Shown here: positions 53,806 through 62,768 of the stretch, in pieces
Numbering within the stretch: position 1 is the stretch's first letter
Layout: each line of letters opens with the position of its first letter
Source of the DNA: Lachnospiraceae bacterium MD335
GTDB taxonomy: Bacteria; Bacillota; Clostridia; Lachnospirales; Lachnospiraceae
DNA length: 64,000 nt
Direction: 5' to 3'
NCBI GenBank assembly: GCA_000403335.2
Contig: KE159628.1
Coordinates: forward strand, 309,434 to 373,433
Notes under the pieces: generated by a model
The model's input: the letters and a program-made list of their open reading frames with translations, nothing else
What the model was told of the DNA's origin: nothing
Databases searched by the model: none
Made by a program: the position numbers and the translations under genes

Positions 53806-54758
53806 ATGTAAAACCTGCCGATTACTATATTCTGAAGAATACAACAGTTCCTGCTGTATTGGTAGAAATAGGTTATCTTTCCAATTATAATGAAAGGAAT
53901 CAGCTGATGTCGGAAGAATATCAGGAGAAGCTGTTATTTTTGGCTGTGGCAGGCGTTCTGTTTGCCGTGTTTCTTTACAAAAATGATAAAGGCGGAAATA
54001 TCCTTGTTGGGGCAAGCCCGGATACAAGTGCTTTCCAACTGTATTATTATGACGGGGAAACGGTCATGGTCAGGACGCTGTATGACAGCAGTACGGAGAA
54101 GGAAGTGGTTAAAAGAATCAATGATATTCCCCTCCAGGCGGCAGATGAACAGGTCCTCTCACAGATGGAGACTCCCTTTTTTGGAATTTGGATCAGCAGC
54201 AGGGAGGGGCGTGACATTTCCGTGACGGCATCCAGCGGGGTTTGGCTTAGGAATGACGGGGCGGTTTATTATGGGGATACGGACCTCTCCTTTCTATGGA
54301 AAGAGATGGAAGGCAGTGATGAGGATACCCTGAATGTCCTTAACTTTCCCAATGCAGGTCATTTGTCCGTATATCACAGCTGTTTCCTGCTGAAAGCGGA
54401 TGAGCTGTGCGCAGAGGACACAGAGGGGGTGTCCATGACCGTCGAGGACATTGGGACAAGCGAGATTACGGTATTAATTGCCAATAACAGCGGAGAAGAG
54501 TTCACTTATGGGGAATACTTTTCTCTCCAGAAGCAGATATACGGCCAGTGGTACACAATGCCTGTCAGGGCGGATAATGTTGGCTTTCAGGATATTGCCC
54601 ATATCCTTCCGGACGGGGAGAGTGCCAGCGAGACATATAATTTGGATATTTATGGCACGCTGGAACCAGGGATGTACAGGCTTGTGGTGGAAACACTGAG
54701 CGCCGAGTTTCTAGTGGGGCATGGGAGGATGGCAGGAACAGAAGGGGAAGAAAAATAG
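53763..54758 (+). CDS. Fusion frame: amidase C-terminus, membrane segment and Ig-like domain
   Basis: 331 residues if read from 53763; the true start is unclear. Residues 15-60 are the end of Amidase_3 (ADYYILKNTTVPAVLVEIGY, QLMSEEYQEKL). Without a break follows a hydrophobic stretch LLFLAVAGVLFAVFLYKND and an outer region of about 250 residues. Its C-terminal part (ITVLIANNSGEEFTYGEYFSL, QIYGQWYTMP, ETYNLDIYGTLEPGMYRLV) is a bacterial Ig-like fold often seen in lipoproteins. The deletion that killed the amidase probably fused it to a second gene of the cluster. The second part could still be made if started internally. Confidence 0.5.
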   Translation: MGRKPYGCPGCRTLNVKPADYYILKNTTVPAVLVEIGYLSNYNERNQLMSEEYQEKLLFLAVAGVLFAVFLYKNDKGGNILVGASPDTSAFQLYYYDGETVMVRTLYDSSTEKEVVKRINDIPLQAADEQVLSQMETPFFGIWISSREGRDISVTASSGVWLRNDGAVYYGDTDLSFLWKEMEGSDEDTLNVLNFPNAGHLSVYHSCFLLKADELCAEDTEGVSMTVEDIGTSEITVLIANNSGEEFTYGEYFSLQKQIYGQWYTMPVRADNVGFQDIAHILPDGESASETYNLDIYGTLEPGMYRLVVETLSAEFLVGHGRMAGTEGEEK

Positions 54759-55160
54759 ATTTTCACAGCTGAGATCGTGACCATGATTCAAAAGTGAAAT
54801 TAAGAATAGAGCAGAGCAAAGAGCGTTTTTCGCAAAAGACCAGTAAATGCTCCTTAATTATTTAAAATGGACAAAAAGCCGAGACCATCTTCCGGCATGA
54901 TGTTATACTGCTAAGACCAGAGCGAAGGTCAGAAGGAAGAATGTCATGCCAAATTAGAATCATATCTTCACGAAATCGGTCAATGGCGGTAAAATGAACA
55001 AAAAAGCGGTAAGGAAAGCATCCGGACAGAAGTAATCGAACAGGCAGCGTCAGGACTTGATCGAATGAAGGGTTACTGGCGGCACTGCCCAGATAAAAAA
55101 GTGTGTACTGTACAGATGAATTTTTCTCTATTGAAGTGTAAAAACAGGAGGGATTTTAGC
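54759..55160. other. 400-bp gap with a single arm of the 45293 repeat
   Basis: GAAATCGGTCAATGGCGGTAA at 54972-54992 repeats one arm of the inverted repeat seen at 45293 and 51254. The rest contains short broken frames and no supportable gene. Confidence 0.5.
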
Positions 55161-55583
55161 ATGATGAAAAATCCAGAACAGACAGTGGGTAACTTGATTG
55201 ATAAACAGGGTGTTTCTTTTATTGCCTCTGTTTCTGGAGATGGGTTCCCATGTATGAAAGCCATGCTTCCACCCCGGAAGCGGGAAGGAATCAAAGAGTT
55301 TTGGTTTACCACCAATACTTCTTCTATGAGGGTCTCTCAGTATCGGGAAAACCCCAATGCCAGCATTTATTTTTGCGACAGACGTTTTTTCAGGGGAGTT
55401 ATGCTGCTTGGTACAATGGAAGTATTACAAGATGCAGAAAGCAAACAATTAATCTGGCAGGAGGGTGATACGATGTATTATCCTCAAGGCGTAACAGACC
55501 CTGATTACTGTGTGCTGAAATTTACTGCTGTGAGAGGAAGATATTACAGCAATTTCCACTCAGAGGATTTTGATGTTTCATAA
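55161..55583 (+). CDS. Pyridoxamine 5'-phosphate oxidase-like (general stress) protein
   Basis: 140 residues from MMKNPEQTVGNLIDK with CAGGAGGG ahead. The split-barrel flavin-binding fold is seen in VSFIASVSGDGFPCMKAML, EFWFTTNTSSMRV, PNASIYFCDRRFFRGVML and DYCVLKFTAVRGRYY. Members bind FMN or F420 and may reduce or store flavin-linked substrates; the exact reaction is unknown. Transcribed alone. About 310 bases follow without a gene before the TetR-type gene. Confidence 0.88.
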   Translation: MMKNPEQTVGNLIDKQGVSFIASVSGDGFPCMKAMLPPRKREGIKEFWFTTNTSSMRVSQYRENPNASIYFCDRRFFRGVMLLGTMEVLQDAESKQLIWQEGDTMYYPQGVTDPDYCVLKFTAVRGRYYSNFHSEDFDVS

Positions 55584-55893
55584 TTGATGTGAAAGGGCGG
55601 CAGCCAGAAGCGTTGCTGCCTTTTATTATCAAAATCCCTGCTGTTTCATAATTTCTCTAATAAAGAGGTGGGCAATGAGTCTGAAAAAATATGCGCCTGT
55701 TTTGGTCATCCGGATCGTTTCTGTAGTTGATAATCAGTATCACAGTGGGAGGGCTGTAATATAAAAACAGGCTATAAATACCATGCGGGAATGATACCTT
55801 ATATTTTTTGGCAATAATACTTCTATCTAAAATGGTTAACTAAGCAGAATTACGAAATGGATGATTGGCCAATCAAGTGCCGGGAGGACCATA

Positions 55894-56499
55894 ATGAACA
55901 AGAAATTTTTTGAACTGCCATTGGAAAAGCAGGAACGAATCATAAAAGCAGCATACATAGTATTTGCCCATGACAATTACAAAAACGCATCCATGTCCAG
56001 GATTGCGGATGCCGGCGGCATATCAAAGTCCCTGCTGTTCCATTATTTTCAGAATAAAAAAGATCTGTATTTATACCTTTGGGAGAATATCAACAGGATA
56101 TCAAATGAAATAGAGCTGAAGTATTATCACAAAGGAACGTCAGACTTCTTTGAGGCAATGACCCAAAAGGTTCTGGCAAGATGTGAGTTTATGAGAACAG
56201 CTCCCGATGAATATTTATTCTCATTACGGGCCCTTTTTGCGGAGAACCCGGAAATCAGGGAGGCAATCGGGAAGTCCTATGATAAAACATATGAGGATGC
56301 GGCGGACAGGATGCTGGGGGATCTGGATCTTTCCATATTTCGGTCAGGCGTTGACGTAAGGATGCTGTTAGAGGAGATTGACAGCTACCTGATGCGCTGT
56401 GTCTGGCAAATGCTTTCCGCCGAAAAGTTGGACCCAGACGGCCTGGAAAAGGATTTTTTGAAAAGGGTCAGGCAATGGAGGACAGTATATTTGAAGTAA
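55894..56499 (+). CDS. TetR/AcrR family regulator
   Basis: 201 residues from MNKKFFELPLEKQERII with GGGAGG ahead. The helix-turn-helix is ASMSRIADAGGISKSLLFHYFQNKKDLYLYL (about 33-63). The C-terminal ligand domain is helical (FFEAMTQKVLARCEF ... FLKRVRQWRTVYLK). It would repress a nearby efflux or enzyme gene. The downstream neighbour is a broken adenosine deaminase, so the original target may be lost. Confidence 0.9.
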   Translation: MNKKFFELPLEKQERIIKAAYIVFAHDNYKNASMSRIADAGGISKSLLFHYFQNKKDLYLYLWENINRISNEIELKYYHKGTSDFFEAMTQKVLARCEFMRTAPDEYLFSLRALFAENPEIREAIGKSYDKTYEDAADRMLGDLDLSIFRSGVDVRMLLEEIDSYLMRCVWQMLSAEKLDPDGLEKDFLKRVRQWRTVYLK

Positions 56500-56521
56500 G
56501 CTGTGCTGTCCAGTAGAGGAA

Positions 56522-57000
56522 ATGGAGGAACCATGGCAGGAGGATGAATTGGCACAGCCTATTGAAAAATTTATCCCCATATACAGGAGGGCAAAAGAAG
56601 AGGGACTCCGCCTAAAGGCCCACATCGGTGAGTGGGGAACAGCAGAGGACGTTGCCCGCGGCGTGAAGGTATTGCAGCTTGATGAAGTCAGCATGGTATC
56701 GCAGCGGCGGAATCGGAGGAAGCCATACAGTTCCTAAAAAACAGGGGAATACGCCTCAACTTAACACCTAGCAGCAACCTTTTGCCGGGGCGCATAAAGG
56801 AGATGGAGCCCACCCCATCCAAAGATTATACAGGGGCGGGTTAGATGTGACCATAAATTCGGATGATGTGTTGATTTTTGACAGTGATGTGTCAAAAGAA
56901 TATATAAAACTATTTGAAGCAGGTTCCTGAATGCAGAGGAGCTGGATCAAATCCGGTTAAATGGGCTGAGGGAAGTGCAATTGGAAGTATGAACAAGAAC
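56522..57000 (+). pseudogene. Adenosine deaminase fragment with several frameshifts
   Basis: FIPIYRRAKEEGLRLKAHIGEWG matches the zinc-enzyme family around its catalytic His-x-Gly-Glu. VKVLQLDEV follows in frame, then the match changes frame: SEEAIQFLKNRGIRLN, TPSSNLL, and later VTINSDDVLIFD-like and KLFEAG-like sequence to about 57000. The 5' half is missing and at least three frameshifts are present. Confidence 0.75.
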
Positions 57001-57049
57001 CGGGCATATTTTTCTGAAGAAGCATATGTGATAAAAATCTCTAAAACAC

Positions 57050-57080
57050 TTGCTTGTGACGTAACGTAATGAGATATACT
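57050..57080 (+). promoter_or_regulatory. MerR-type promoter with 19-bp spacer
   Basis: TTGCTT at 57050 and TATACT at 57075 are separated by 19 bases holding TGACGTAACGTAA. A 19-base spacer with a dyad between the -35 and -10 is the mark of promoters activated by MerR-family proteins. It lies 21 bases before the MerR gene, so the gene is probably self-activated. Confidence 0.7.
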
Positions 57081-57100
57081 ACGAACAGGAGGTGAGAGAC

Positions 57101-57901
57101 ATGGACAAAAATAAAGCGATACCACAAGGCTATATAACTGTTGGCGAAGCCGCAAAAAAGATGGATGTTACTGTACGGACATTACAGCATTATGACAGGG
57201 AAGGGTTACTTTCCCCGTCTGCCATGAGCGAAGGAGGCCGCAGGCTATACACAGATAAAGATATGGTAAAACTACATCAGATCTTATCGCTCAAACACCT
57301 GGGGTTCTCCCTGGATGATATAAAGAACCGACTGATTTTCCTTGATACACCGGCAGAAATTGCAGCTGTCCTGGCAGAGCAAACCGCAGTTGTCCGGCAA
57401 AAAATAGAAAGCCTGTCCGAATCATTGAGGGAGCTGGAGGGGCTGCGGGAAGAAGTCCTTCAAATGCAGTCGGTCAATTTCAAAAAGTACGCCGACATCA
57501 TTGTGAACCTGCAGATGAAAAATGACTTCTACCGGCTCATCAAACACTTTGATGACCAGACCCTTGACCATATCCGCAGCCGTTTTGATAAAGACAGCGG
57601 GAAAGTATTTATGGGTACACTCATACAGCTTCAAAACGAGGCGATAAGGCTTCAAAATGCAGGCATCCCCGCGGACAGCGATGAGGGGCAGAGCTTTGCA
57701 AAAGCCTATTGGGAAATGATAACGGACTTCACCGGCGGGGATATGAGTATGCTTCCAAAACTCATTGAATTAGGACAGTTTGAGGGTATGGACCCCAAAT
57801 GGAAAGAAAAGCAAAAACTCGCCAAAGAATATGTTGAACAGGCATTGGAGAGTCACTTTTCCCGGTCAGGCGTTGAACCATTTCAGGAGGATGCAGAATG
57901 A
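57101..57901 (+). CDS. MerR-family regulator with TipAS-like ligand domain
   Basis: 266 residues from MDKNKAIPQGYITVG, seven bases after AGGAGG; a GTG at 57092 is an alternative. The MerR helix-turn-helix is ITVGEAAKKMDVTVRTLQHYDREGLL (about 12-37), a coiled dimer helix covers about 80-125, and a helical domain like TipAS (about 140-260: GTLIQLQNEAIRLQN, YWEMITDFTGGD) binds drugs in relatives. Its stop overlaps the ATPase start. It probably switches on the ABC transporter when a compound binds. Confidence 0.9.
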   Translation: MDKNKAIPQGYITVGEAAKKMDVTVRTLQHYDREGLLSPSAMSEGGRRLYTDKDMVKLHQILSLKHLGFSLDDIKNRLIFLDTPAEIAAVLAEQTAVVRQKIESLSESLRELEGLREEVLQMQSVNFKKYADIIVNLQMKNDFYRLIKHFDDQTLDHIRSRFDKDSGKVFMGTLIQLQNEAIRLQNAGIPADSDEGQSFAKAYWEMITDFTGGDMSMLPKLIELGQFEGMDPKWKEKQKLAKEYVEQALESHFSRSGVEPFQEDAE

Positions 57902-58707
57902 ACGAAGCTATAAAAATCAACAACTTAAAGAAAAGTTACGGGGCCCACGTTGTACTGGATGGCTTAGACTTCTGCGTACAGCAGGGGGAAATTTTTGCTC
58001 TGCTTGGTGTAAATGGTGCAGGTAAAACAACGTCCCTGGAATGTATCGAGGGTCTAAGAAAATATGACGGCGGGACCATCGCTATAACCGGCAAAGTGGG
58101 TATCCAGCTGCAGTCGTCTTCTTTGCCGGGTCATATAAAGGCGCTGGAGGCTGTTAAGCTTTTTGCGAAGTGGAATAAAGTTCCGCTTGACCGTGCCATG
58201 CTTGACGTCCTTGGCATCCATGATTTTGCCCGGAAGCAGTATTACCAATTATCGACCGGCCAGAAGCGGCGGCTCCATTTGGCGCTTGCCCTGACACGAA
58301 ATCCGGATATCCTTTTTCTTGATGAACCAACCGCAGGGCTTGACGTTGAGGGGCGGCTGTCCTTACATGAGCAGATCCGGCAACTAAAGGCAGCCGGGAA
58401 GACAATCATATTAACAAGCCACGATATGACCGAGGTTGAGAACCTGTGTGACCGGATTGCCATTCTTTCTGGGGGCAGGATTGCCTTTATTGGAACAGTC
58501 GAACAGCTTGGTGAAACCGTAGGGAAGCATTATAATATCACCATTCAAACGGAAACCGGCACTGGGAAATATGAATCCGATAATATCGGGGAAACTTTAC
58601 TTACGCTGCTGGTGCAGTGCAGGGAAAAAGGGGAGACCCTCTTAGATATCCAAATAGACCGCGGTTCATTGGAGCAGCACTTTATGAAAATTGCAAAGGG
58701 GGGTTGA
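57898..58707 (+). CDS. ABC transporter ATPase (drug-efflux type)
   Basis: 269 residues. Walker A GVNGAGKTTS, Q loop VGIQLQSSSLPG, signature LSTGQKRRL, Walker B ILFLDEPTAGLD and switch His in ILTSHDMTEVE. The C-terminal ~55 residues resemble the extra domain of ABC-2 exporters of the DrrA/CcmA group. It is coupled to the MerR gene (ATGA overlap) and to the permease that follows four bases later. Confidence 0.93.
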   Translation: MNEAIKINNLKKSYGAHVVLDGLDFCVQQGEIFALLGVNGAGKTTSLECIEGLRKYDGGTIAITGKVGIQLQSSSLPGHIKALEAVKLFAKWNKVPLDRAMLDVLGIHDFARKQYYQLSTGQKRRLHLALALTRNPDILFLDEPTAGLDVEGRLSLHEQIRQLKAAGKTIILTSHDMTEVENLCDRIAILSGGRIAFIGTVEQLGETVGKHYNITIQTETGTGKYESDNIGETLLTLLVQCREKGETLLDIQIDRGSLEQHFMKIAKGG

Positions 58708-58710
58708 GAA

Positions 58711-59436
58711 ATGGGCGCTTTTTTATATGGGGTTTCTTTACAATGGAAATTAGATATACGGAGTAAGACGTTGCTTATCACCTGCTATATCGTTCCCCTG
58801 CTGTTCTTTGGGATTATGGGCGGGATATTTACATCGGTTATTCCGGGGGCAGGGGATACACTTATTCAATCCATGACTGTATTTGGCGTGACCATGGGCG
58901 CTCTGATCGGTCTGCCGCCTTCCCTTGTGGAAATTTATGGCAGCGACATTAAGAAGGTTTATCAGGCAAACGGTGTTCCTTTATATCTAGGTATTGCATT
59001 GGCCAATATCTCAGCGTTTATCCACCTGCTTATTATGAGCATTATCCTGTATATTGCCGCTCCGCTTGCCTTTGATGCCAAGATACCAAAAAATCCGGGC
59101 GTATACTTTGCCTCCCTTTCCATTTTTATTGCGGTATCACTCGGCATAGCCAGCATAATTGGCCTGGCGGTAAAAGACCAGACGAAAACCTCCATGTTTT
59201 CCATCATTGTTTTTCTGCCCTCAATCATGCTCTCTGGAATTATGTTCCCGGTTGAGATGCTCCCCCAAATGCTTGAAACAATAGGGAAAGCGTTCCCGGC
59301 TTCATGGGGATACAGACTGATGACAGGAGGGACTTTTGGGCTGGAAAATCTGTTGCCGATGCTGGTAATTTTTGGATTGGCTGTCTGTGCGTGTGCTATA
59401 TTGCTATCAGGAAAGATGATTTGGCGCAACAAATAG
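58711..59436 (+). CDS. ABC-2 type permease
   Basis: 241 residues with six membrane segments (LLITCYIVPLLFFGIMGGIF, FIHLLIMSIILYIAAPLAF, MLVIFGLAVCACAILLSG) and the ABC-2 loop FLPSIMLSGIMFPVEMLP. It is the membrane partner of the ATPase before it. The three-gene MerR-ATPase-permease unit is complete and is the only clearly intact operon in this decayed area. Confidence 0.92.
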   Translation: MGAFLYGVSLQWKLDIRSKTLLITCYIVPLLFFGIMGGIFTSVIPGAGDTLIQSMTVFGVTMGALIGLPPSLVEIYGSDIKKVYQANGVPLYLGIALANISAFIHLLIMSIILYIAAPLAFDAKIPKNPGVYFASLSIFIAVSLGIASIIGLAVKDQTKTSMFSIIVFLPSIMLSGIMFPVEMLPQMLETIGKAFPASWGYRLMTGGTFGLENLLPMLVIFGLAVCACAILLSGKMIWRNK

Positions 59437-59534
59437 AGGGGGTAAGCAGTCATATCAATTTGTTTCAGAAATGCTTAAAGGAATCAGGCAGGAGAAAGCT
59501 GCATTGACAAAAGGATACAGGAGGATACTCATAG

Positions 59535-59672
59535 ATGGAATATGCCTTGGTTTTCATATTGACGGTTTTAACAATCATCTTTTGGAGTGGAAAGGGCAGT
59601 TGGCTAATTGCTGGATATAATACCATGGATGAATGGTTACCGTGTTTAGCGTACAAATGGAGGGGAATATAG
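59535..59672 (+). pseudogene. Truncated DUF3784-like membrane protein
   Basis: MEYALVFILTVLTIIF, then GKGSWLIAGYNTM, is the first membrane helix and signature of DUF3784 proteins (usually about 100 residues with three helices). After MDEW the frame turns into unrelated sequence and stops at 59672, where the DUF6070-like frame has already begun. The rest was deleted. Confidence 0.65.
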
Positions 59673-60267
59673 GTGCGCTGACATTTGTTCATAGAAACGG
59701 AAAAATACAATCTTATTATGCCACGGCAGGCTGGCAGAAAGGCGGCATACCGGAACTGAAAAATTTTGGACTCAATGATCTGGAAGAGATGAGGCTGACA
59801 GAGAAAGGATATTTTATTTATACAAATACAGTAACAATAGAACATGGAAATTTGCGTGAGTATTACAGGGTAAAGCCTTTGTCCGATGAATGCAGGGAGC
59901 TGACAAGAAAGTACATATATGGGCTTAGTTTTGTGAATTACAATATGCCTGTAACGAACTGGGACGCCAGTAATGTGGAGGAAATCTTAATGCCGCGCAT
60001 GTTGAGGATATATATCGGATATACACAGATGAACCTTTTCGGACAGATGGCGGGCTGATACCGGCGGAGATTTATGAGCGTGTCATGACCACCTGCTTCC
60101 CAGTATCCGCAGAACAGGTGAGGGAATGTTGCGGCTACCATGCAGATGCAGACGGTTATGAATATGAGATGATATTTGCAAGACAGTTTCCGCCTTTTGG
60201 GGAAGTGGTAGATTACAAGCAGAATGAAGATGGGACATTCCGGTATCTGTCTAACACGATATTCTGA
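59633..60267 (+). pseudogene. DUF6070-like gene, frameshifted and internally deleted
   Basis: Frame 1 (59633-60058) reads GNIGALTFVHRNGKIQSYY through YGLSFVNYNMPVTNWDASN to MPRML, then leaves the family. The match resumes in another frame from about 60060 (PAEIYERVMTTCFPVSAEQ) to DYKQNEDGTFRYLSNTI. Near the end about 40 residues are missing between two copies of the codons for EDGT. I recall this family (DUF6070) in Lachnospiraceae lipoprotein clusters; its function is unknown. Confidence 0.65.
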
Positions 60268-60540
60268 AATTTTAGTCTGAGTCCCCATTGCATCAATTGT
60301 CACAACCTGACCTTTTATACGAATCTTCTCCAACAATTCTAGGATAGCTGTGATTTCATTGCTTTTTGTGTTCTCTACTTTTTGCCCGAGGCTGAATCCA
60401 TCTTCCCTGCTTCATGCCGTGATGATATGATTTGGCTTCACACAAATCAGTTTTCTTAATGTTTCCTCCTCATTTTTATTCAGCAATTCCTGCCATTTTT
60501 GATAGAGCTGCTGTAAATACCCAAAAAAGAATTTGTTCGC
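60268..60540 (-). pseudogene. ISAs1-family transposase remnant
   Basis: On the minus strand, broken frames give FGYLQQLYQKWQELLNKNEE, RKLICV, KPNHII and then KVENTKSNEITAILELLEKI followed by VVTIDAMGTQTKI. NEITAIPELL and IDAMGTQ are hallmark segments of ISAs1/H-repeat transposases, with the second catalytic Asp in IDAMG. Both ends and several internal parts are missing. No terminal repeats can be seen. Confidence 0.8.
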
Positions 60541-60728
60541 AATTTATTTACTCATGCGTTTGTCGTGACAATTTACTTATATTATATTTCATCTATTCTA
60601 AATGAATTATCGCATTTCCCTACATCTTAATGCCAAACCCACATTCTCCTTCAAATACCGTAAAACACATGTGACGGTAGCAATCTGCCAACCCTTGCCT
60701 TTCATCTTTCTCAATACAGACGTATTTG

Positions 60729-61385
60729 TTATTTCTGTTTTTTGTTTCTAAACACAAAATATGGAGGAAATATCTCTAATTTAGAACCAATCATGTGGAA
60801 AATCGGATAAAATATAAACACCGTCAACACCTGCGTCATGAGCTTTGGTGTTTCTAACGCTAAGTCCTCTGCCAGTACCGCAGTATTCCCCACCATATCT
60901 ACGAAAAAATCCCTGCGCGTGAGCGGATCTCGATACTCGATTTGATTCAAAAACATCTCATCCTGCGTTAAATCATCCCAAACCACACAACCAATCGGCA
61001 GGATGCTGTCCCCGCTATAAATCGAATCTCCCGTGGATTGAACACTCTCGCCATTAATACGCGCGGCTATACGCTCACCGTTTGGCAGTTCCACACTGTA
61101 AAAGGAAAATCCGTCATGAAATCCGGCGCCCTCGTTTTTGTAATGAATGCCGGGCGAAACAATTGTAAACGTGTCATGATTTAATAAATCATCCACGCTC
61201 TGCGCCCGAAAAACGGTTTCATCCGCCCGTCCGCCAACTGTACCGTCTACAGGCTGATGCTCTTCAAGCTCTCGCTCATAAGCTGTTTCCGCCAAGTGTC
61301 CTGCCGCATATCCCGTTCCAAGCGACACTAAAAAAGCCAGCGCCAGGCAAATATATGCATCAATTGGTAAAAAACGTCTTCTCAT
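60729..61385 (-). CDS. Membrane protein of unknown function
   Basis: 218 residues from MRRRFLPIDAYICLAL. One N-terminal membrane segment (ICLALAFLVSLGTGYAAG), an outer region of about 130 residues (SFYSVELPNGERIAARING, PIGCVVWDDLTQDEMFL) and a second membrane segment near the C-terminus (LTVFIFYPIFHMIGSKL). It may belong to a Lachnospiraceae DUF (I think of DUF6709), which I cannot confirm. It stands alone with AAGGGAGC ahead. Confidence 0.65.
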   Translation of the reverse strand: MRRRFLPIDAYICLALAFLVSLGTGYAAGHLAETAYERELEEHQPVDGTVGGRADETVFRAQSVDDLLNHDTFTIVSPGIHYKNEGAGFHDGFSFYSVELPNGERIAARINGESVQSTGDSIYSGDSILPIGCVVWDDLTQDEMFLNQIEYRDPLTRRDFFVDMVGNTAVLAEDLALETPKLMTQVLTVFIFYPIFHMIGSKLEIFPPYFVFRNKKQK

Positions 61386-61621
61386 TTTTATAAACCATGC
61401 TCCCTTCTCAGCTTGCAAGGCTGATAATCAAATATTTCACAAATATCCGGCTTTTAATTTTCATTTCTTTGTATCTGCCATACAACTGTATCCACCGTTC
61501 AATTTAACATCATTGTTATTATTCATAGTTTCTATTCTTTTTCTTTATATAACAAAAAATTACACTGCGAAAAATGTGATAAAGAATTAATATCCTTCAC
61601 TAAAGTTATAATGATTTAAGC

Positions 61622-61987
61622 TTACTGCATTGGTGTCCCTACTTCAATCAAATTGCCGTCCAAATCATAAAAACGGACCACTCGCTGTCCCCAACTGTGC
61701 GTCATCAACTTATTGACAAACGTAACCGGCTCATGATACTGTTCGAGCTTTTTGATAAACCCCTCAATGTCGCGCTCCTCAAAATATAGTTCACAGGCGT
61801 TGTTTTGCGGAATAATTTCTTTTCCGGTAAATGTCTGCCATATCCTGGCATCCTGTAAAACAAGCCCCTCCGTCATAATGACATTCCCGTCATTGTCCAA
61901 AAGAACCTCCAGTCCGAAAAGCTCTCTATAAAATGCTATGGATTTTTCTACATCATTTACAGCAATTAGAACATTTTTCAGTTTCAT
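61622..61987 (-). CDS. VOC (glyoxalase/dioxygenase-like) family protein
   Basis: 121 residues from MKLKNVLIAVNDVEKSIAFY with CGAGGA ahead. Two beta-alpha-beta-beta-beta units: VEKSIAFYRELFGLEVLLD and the second ending VVRFYDLDGNLIEVGTPM. Usual metal ligands in this fold are His or Glu on four strands; here Glu in CELYFEERD and in LIEVGTP are visible. The first-strand His is replaced (VLIAVNDV), so it may not be an enzyme. It overlaps or abuts the NifX-like gene upstream. Confidence 0.88.
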   Translation of the reverse strand: MKLKNVLIAVNDVEKSIAFYRELFGLEVLLDNDGNVIMTEGLVLQDARIWQTFTGKEIIPQNNACELYFEERDIEGFIKKLEQYHEPVTFVNKLMTHSWGQRVVRFYDLDGNLIEVGTPMQ

Positions 61988-62031
61988 ACAAATCCTCGTT
62001 TCATGATTTTTAATAAAAAAACTGCCCCTAA

Positions 62032-62451
62032 TCAATGATCTCCATTCTTAACACAGCCGCGTTTGTCCGCGTTGCAGGAATGGCCTTCTCCGCACTGATG
62101 TTCTGTATCGTGATTTTCATGGTGGTTGCAATGCACATCGGGATTAAACGCAAGGGTTCCTGCAAGCAGCGCATTTACCGCTGCGTCAGCATCTCCTGTA
62201 ACACCGCCGTAAAGCCGAATTCCCGCCTGTGCCAATGCCGCCTGCGCACCTGTACCAATGCCGCCGCAAATCAACACTTCAGCGCCCAATGATGAGAGCA
62301 ACCCTGCCAACGCACCGTGCCCGCTGCCTTGTGTACTCACGACTTGTACATTTGTAACCTTTCCGTCCGCAGCATCATAAACCTTAAACTGCTGCGTATG
62401 CCCAAAATGCTGAAATACTGTTCCATTTTCATATGTTACTGCGATTCTCAT
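62032..62451 (-). CDS. NifX/NifB-type dinitrogenase iron-molybdenum cofactor domain protein
   Basis: 139 residues from MRIAVTYENGTVFQHFG. The fold is seen in FKVYDAADGKV, GHGALAGLLSSLGAEVLICGGIG and ALAQAGIRLYGGVTGDAD. The C-terminus is rich in His and Cys (CNHHENHDTEHQCGEGHSC), which suggests binding of iron, an Fe-S cluster or another metal. Proteins of this group outside nitrogen fixers are common in anaerobes, with unknown cluster partners. It is followed by the VOC gene on the same strand. Confidence 0.9.
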   Translation of the reverse strand: MRIAVTYENGTVFQHFGHTQQFKVYDAADGKVTNVQVVSTQGSGHGALAGLLSSLGAEVLICGGIGTGAQAALAQAGIRLYGGVTGDADAAVNALLAGTLAFNPDVHCNHHENHDTEHQCGEGHSCNADKRGCVKNGDH

Positions 62452-62665
62452 AATGATAACCATACTCCTTTCAAAGTCTTCAGGTTTCCACTATATTCTG
62501 TTTCGCCTACAATGGAAACCTCCGGCATCTGTCGATAACATTATAGTCCAACAGAATGGGAAATTCAAGACACTATCACTTCTTGAGTTTCCGCAGTTCT
62601 ATCCACAGAACCATCAATCGTATGTACTAATTATGTACAACTTAAAAAAATAAGCCAAAAAATAA

Positions 62666-62739
62666 GGAATCCTTCTCCTTTTTGATGTAAAATTTAATCA
62701 CCACAATAAAATCATACTAAACAAAAAGAGGAGGATTCC
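62666..62739. repeat. Inverted repeat upstream of the IS4-type gene
   Basis: GGAATCCTTCTCCTTTTTG (62666-62684) faces CAAAAAGAGGAGGATTCC (62722-62739), with two or three mismatches. The right arm holds an AGGAGG site followed by the five-codon open frame ATGTCATTTAGATAA, so pairing would hide that ribosome binding site. Confidence 0.5.
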
Positions 62740-62768
62740 CTGCAATGTCATTTAGATAAGGACGATGC

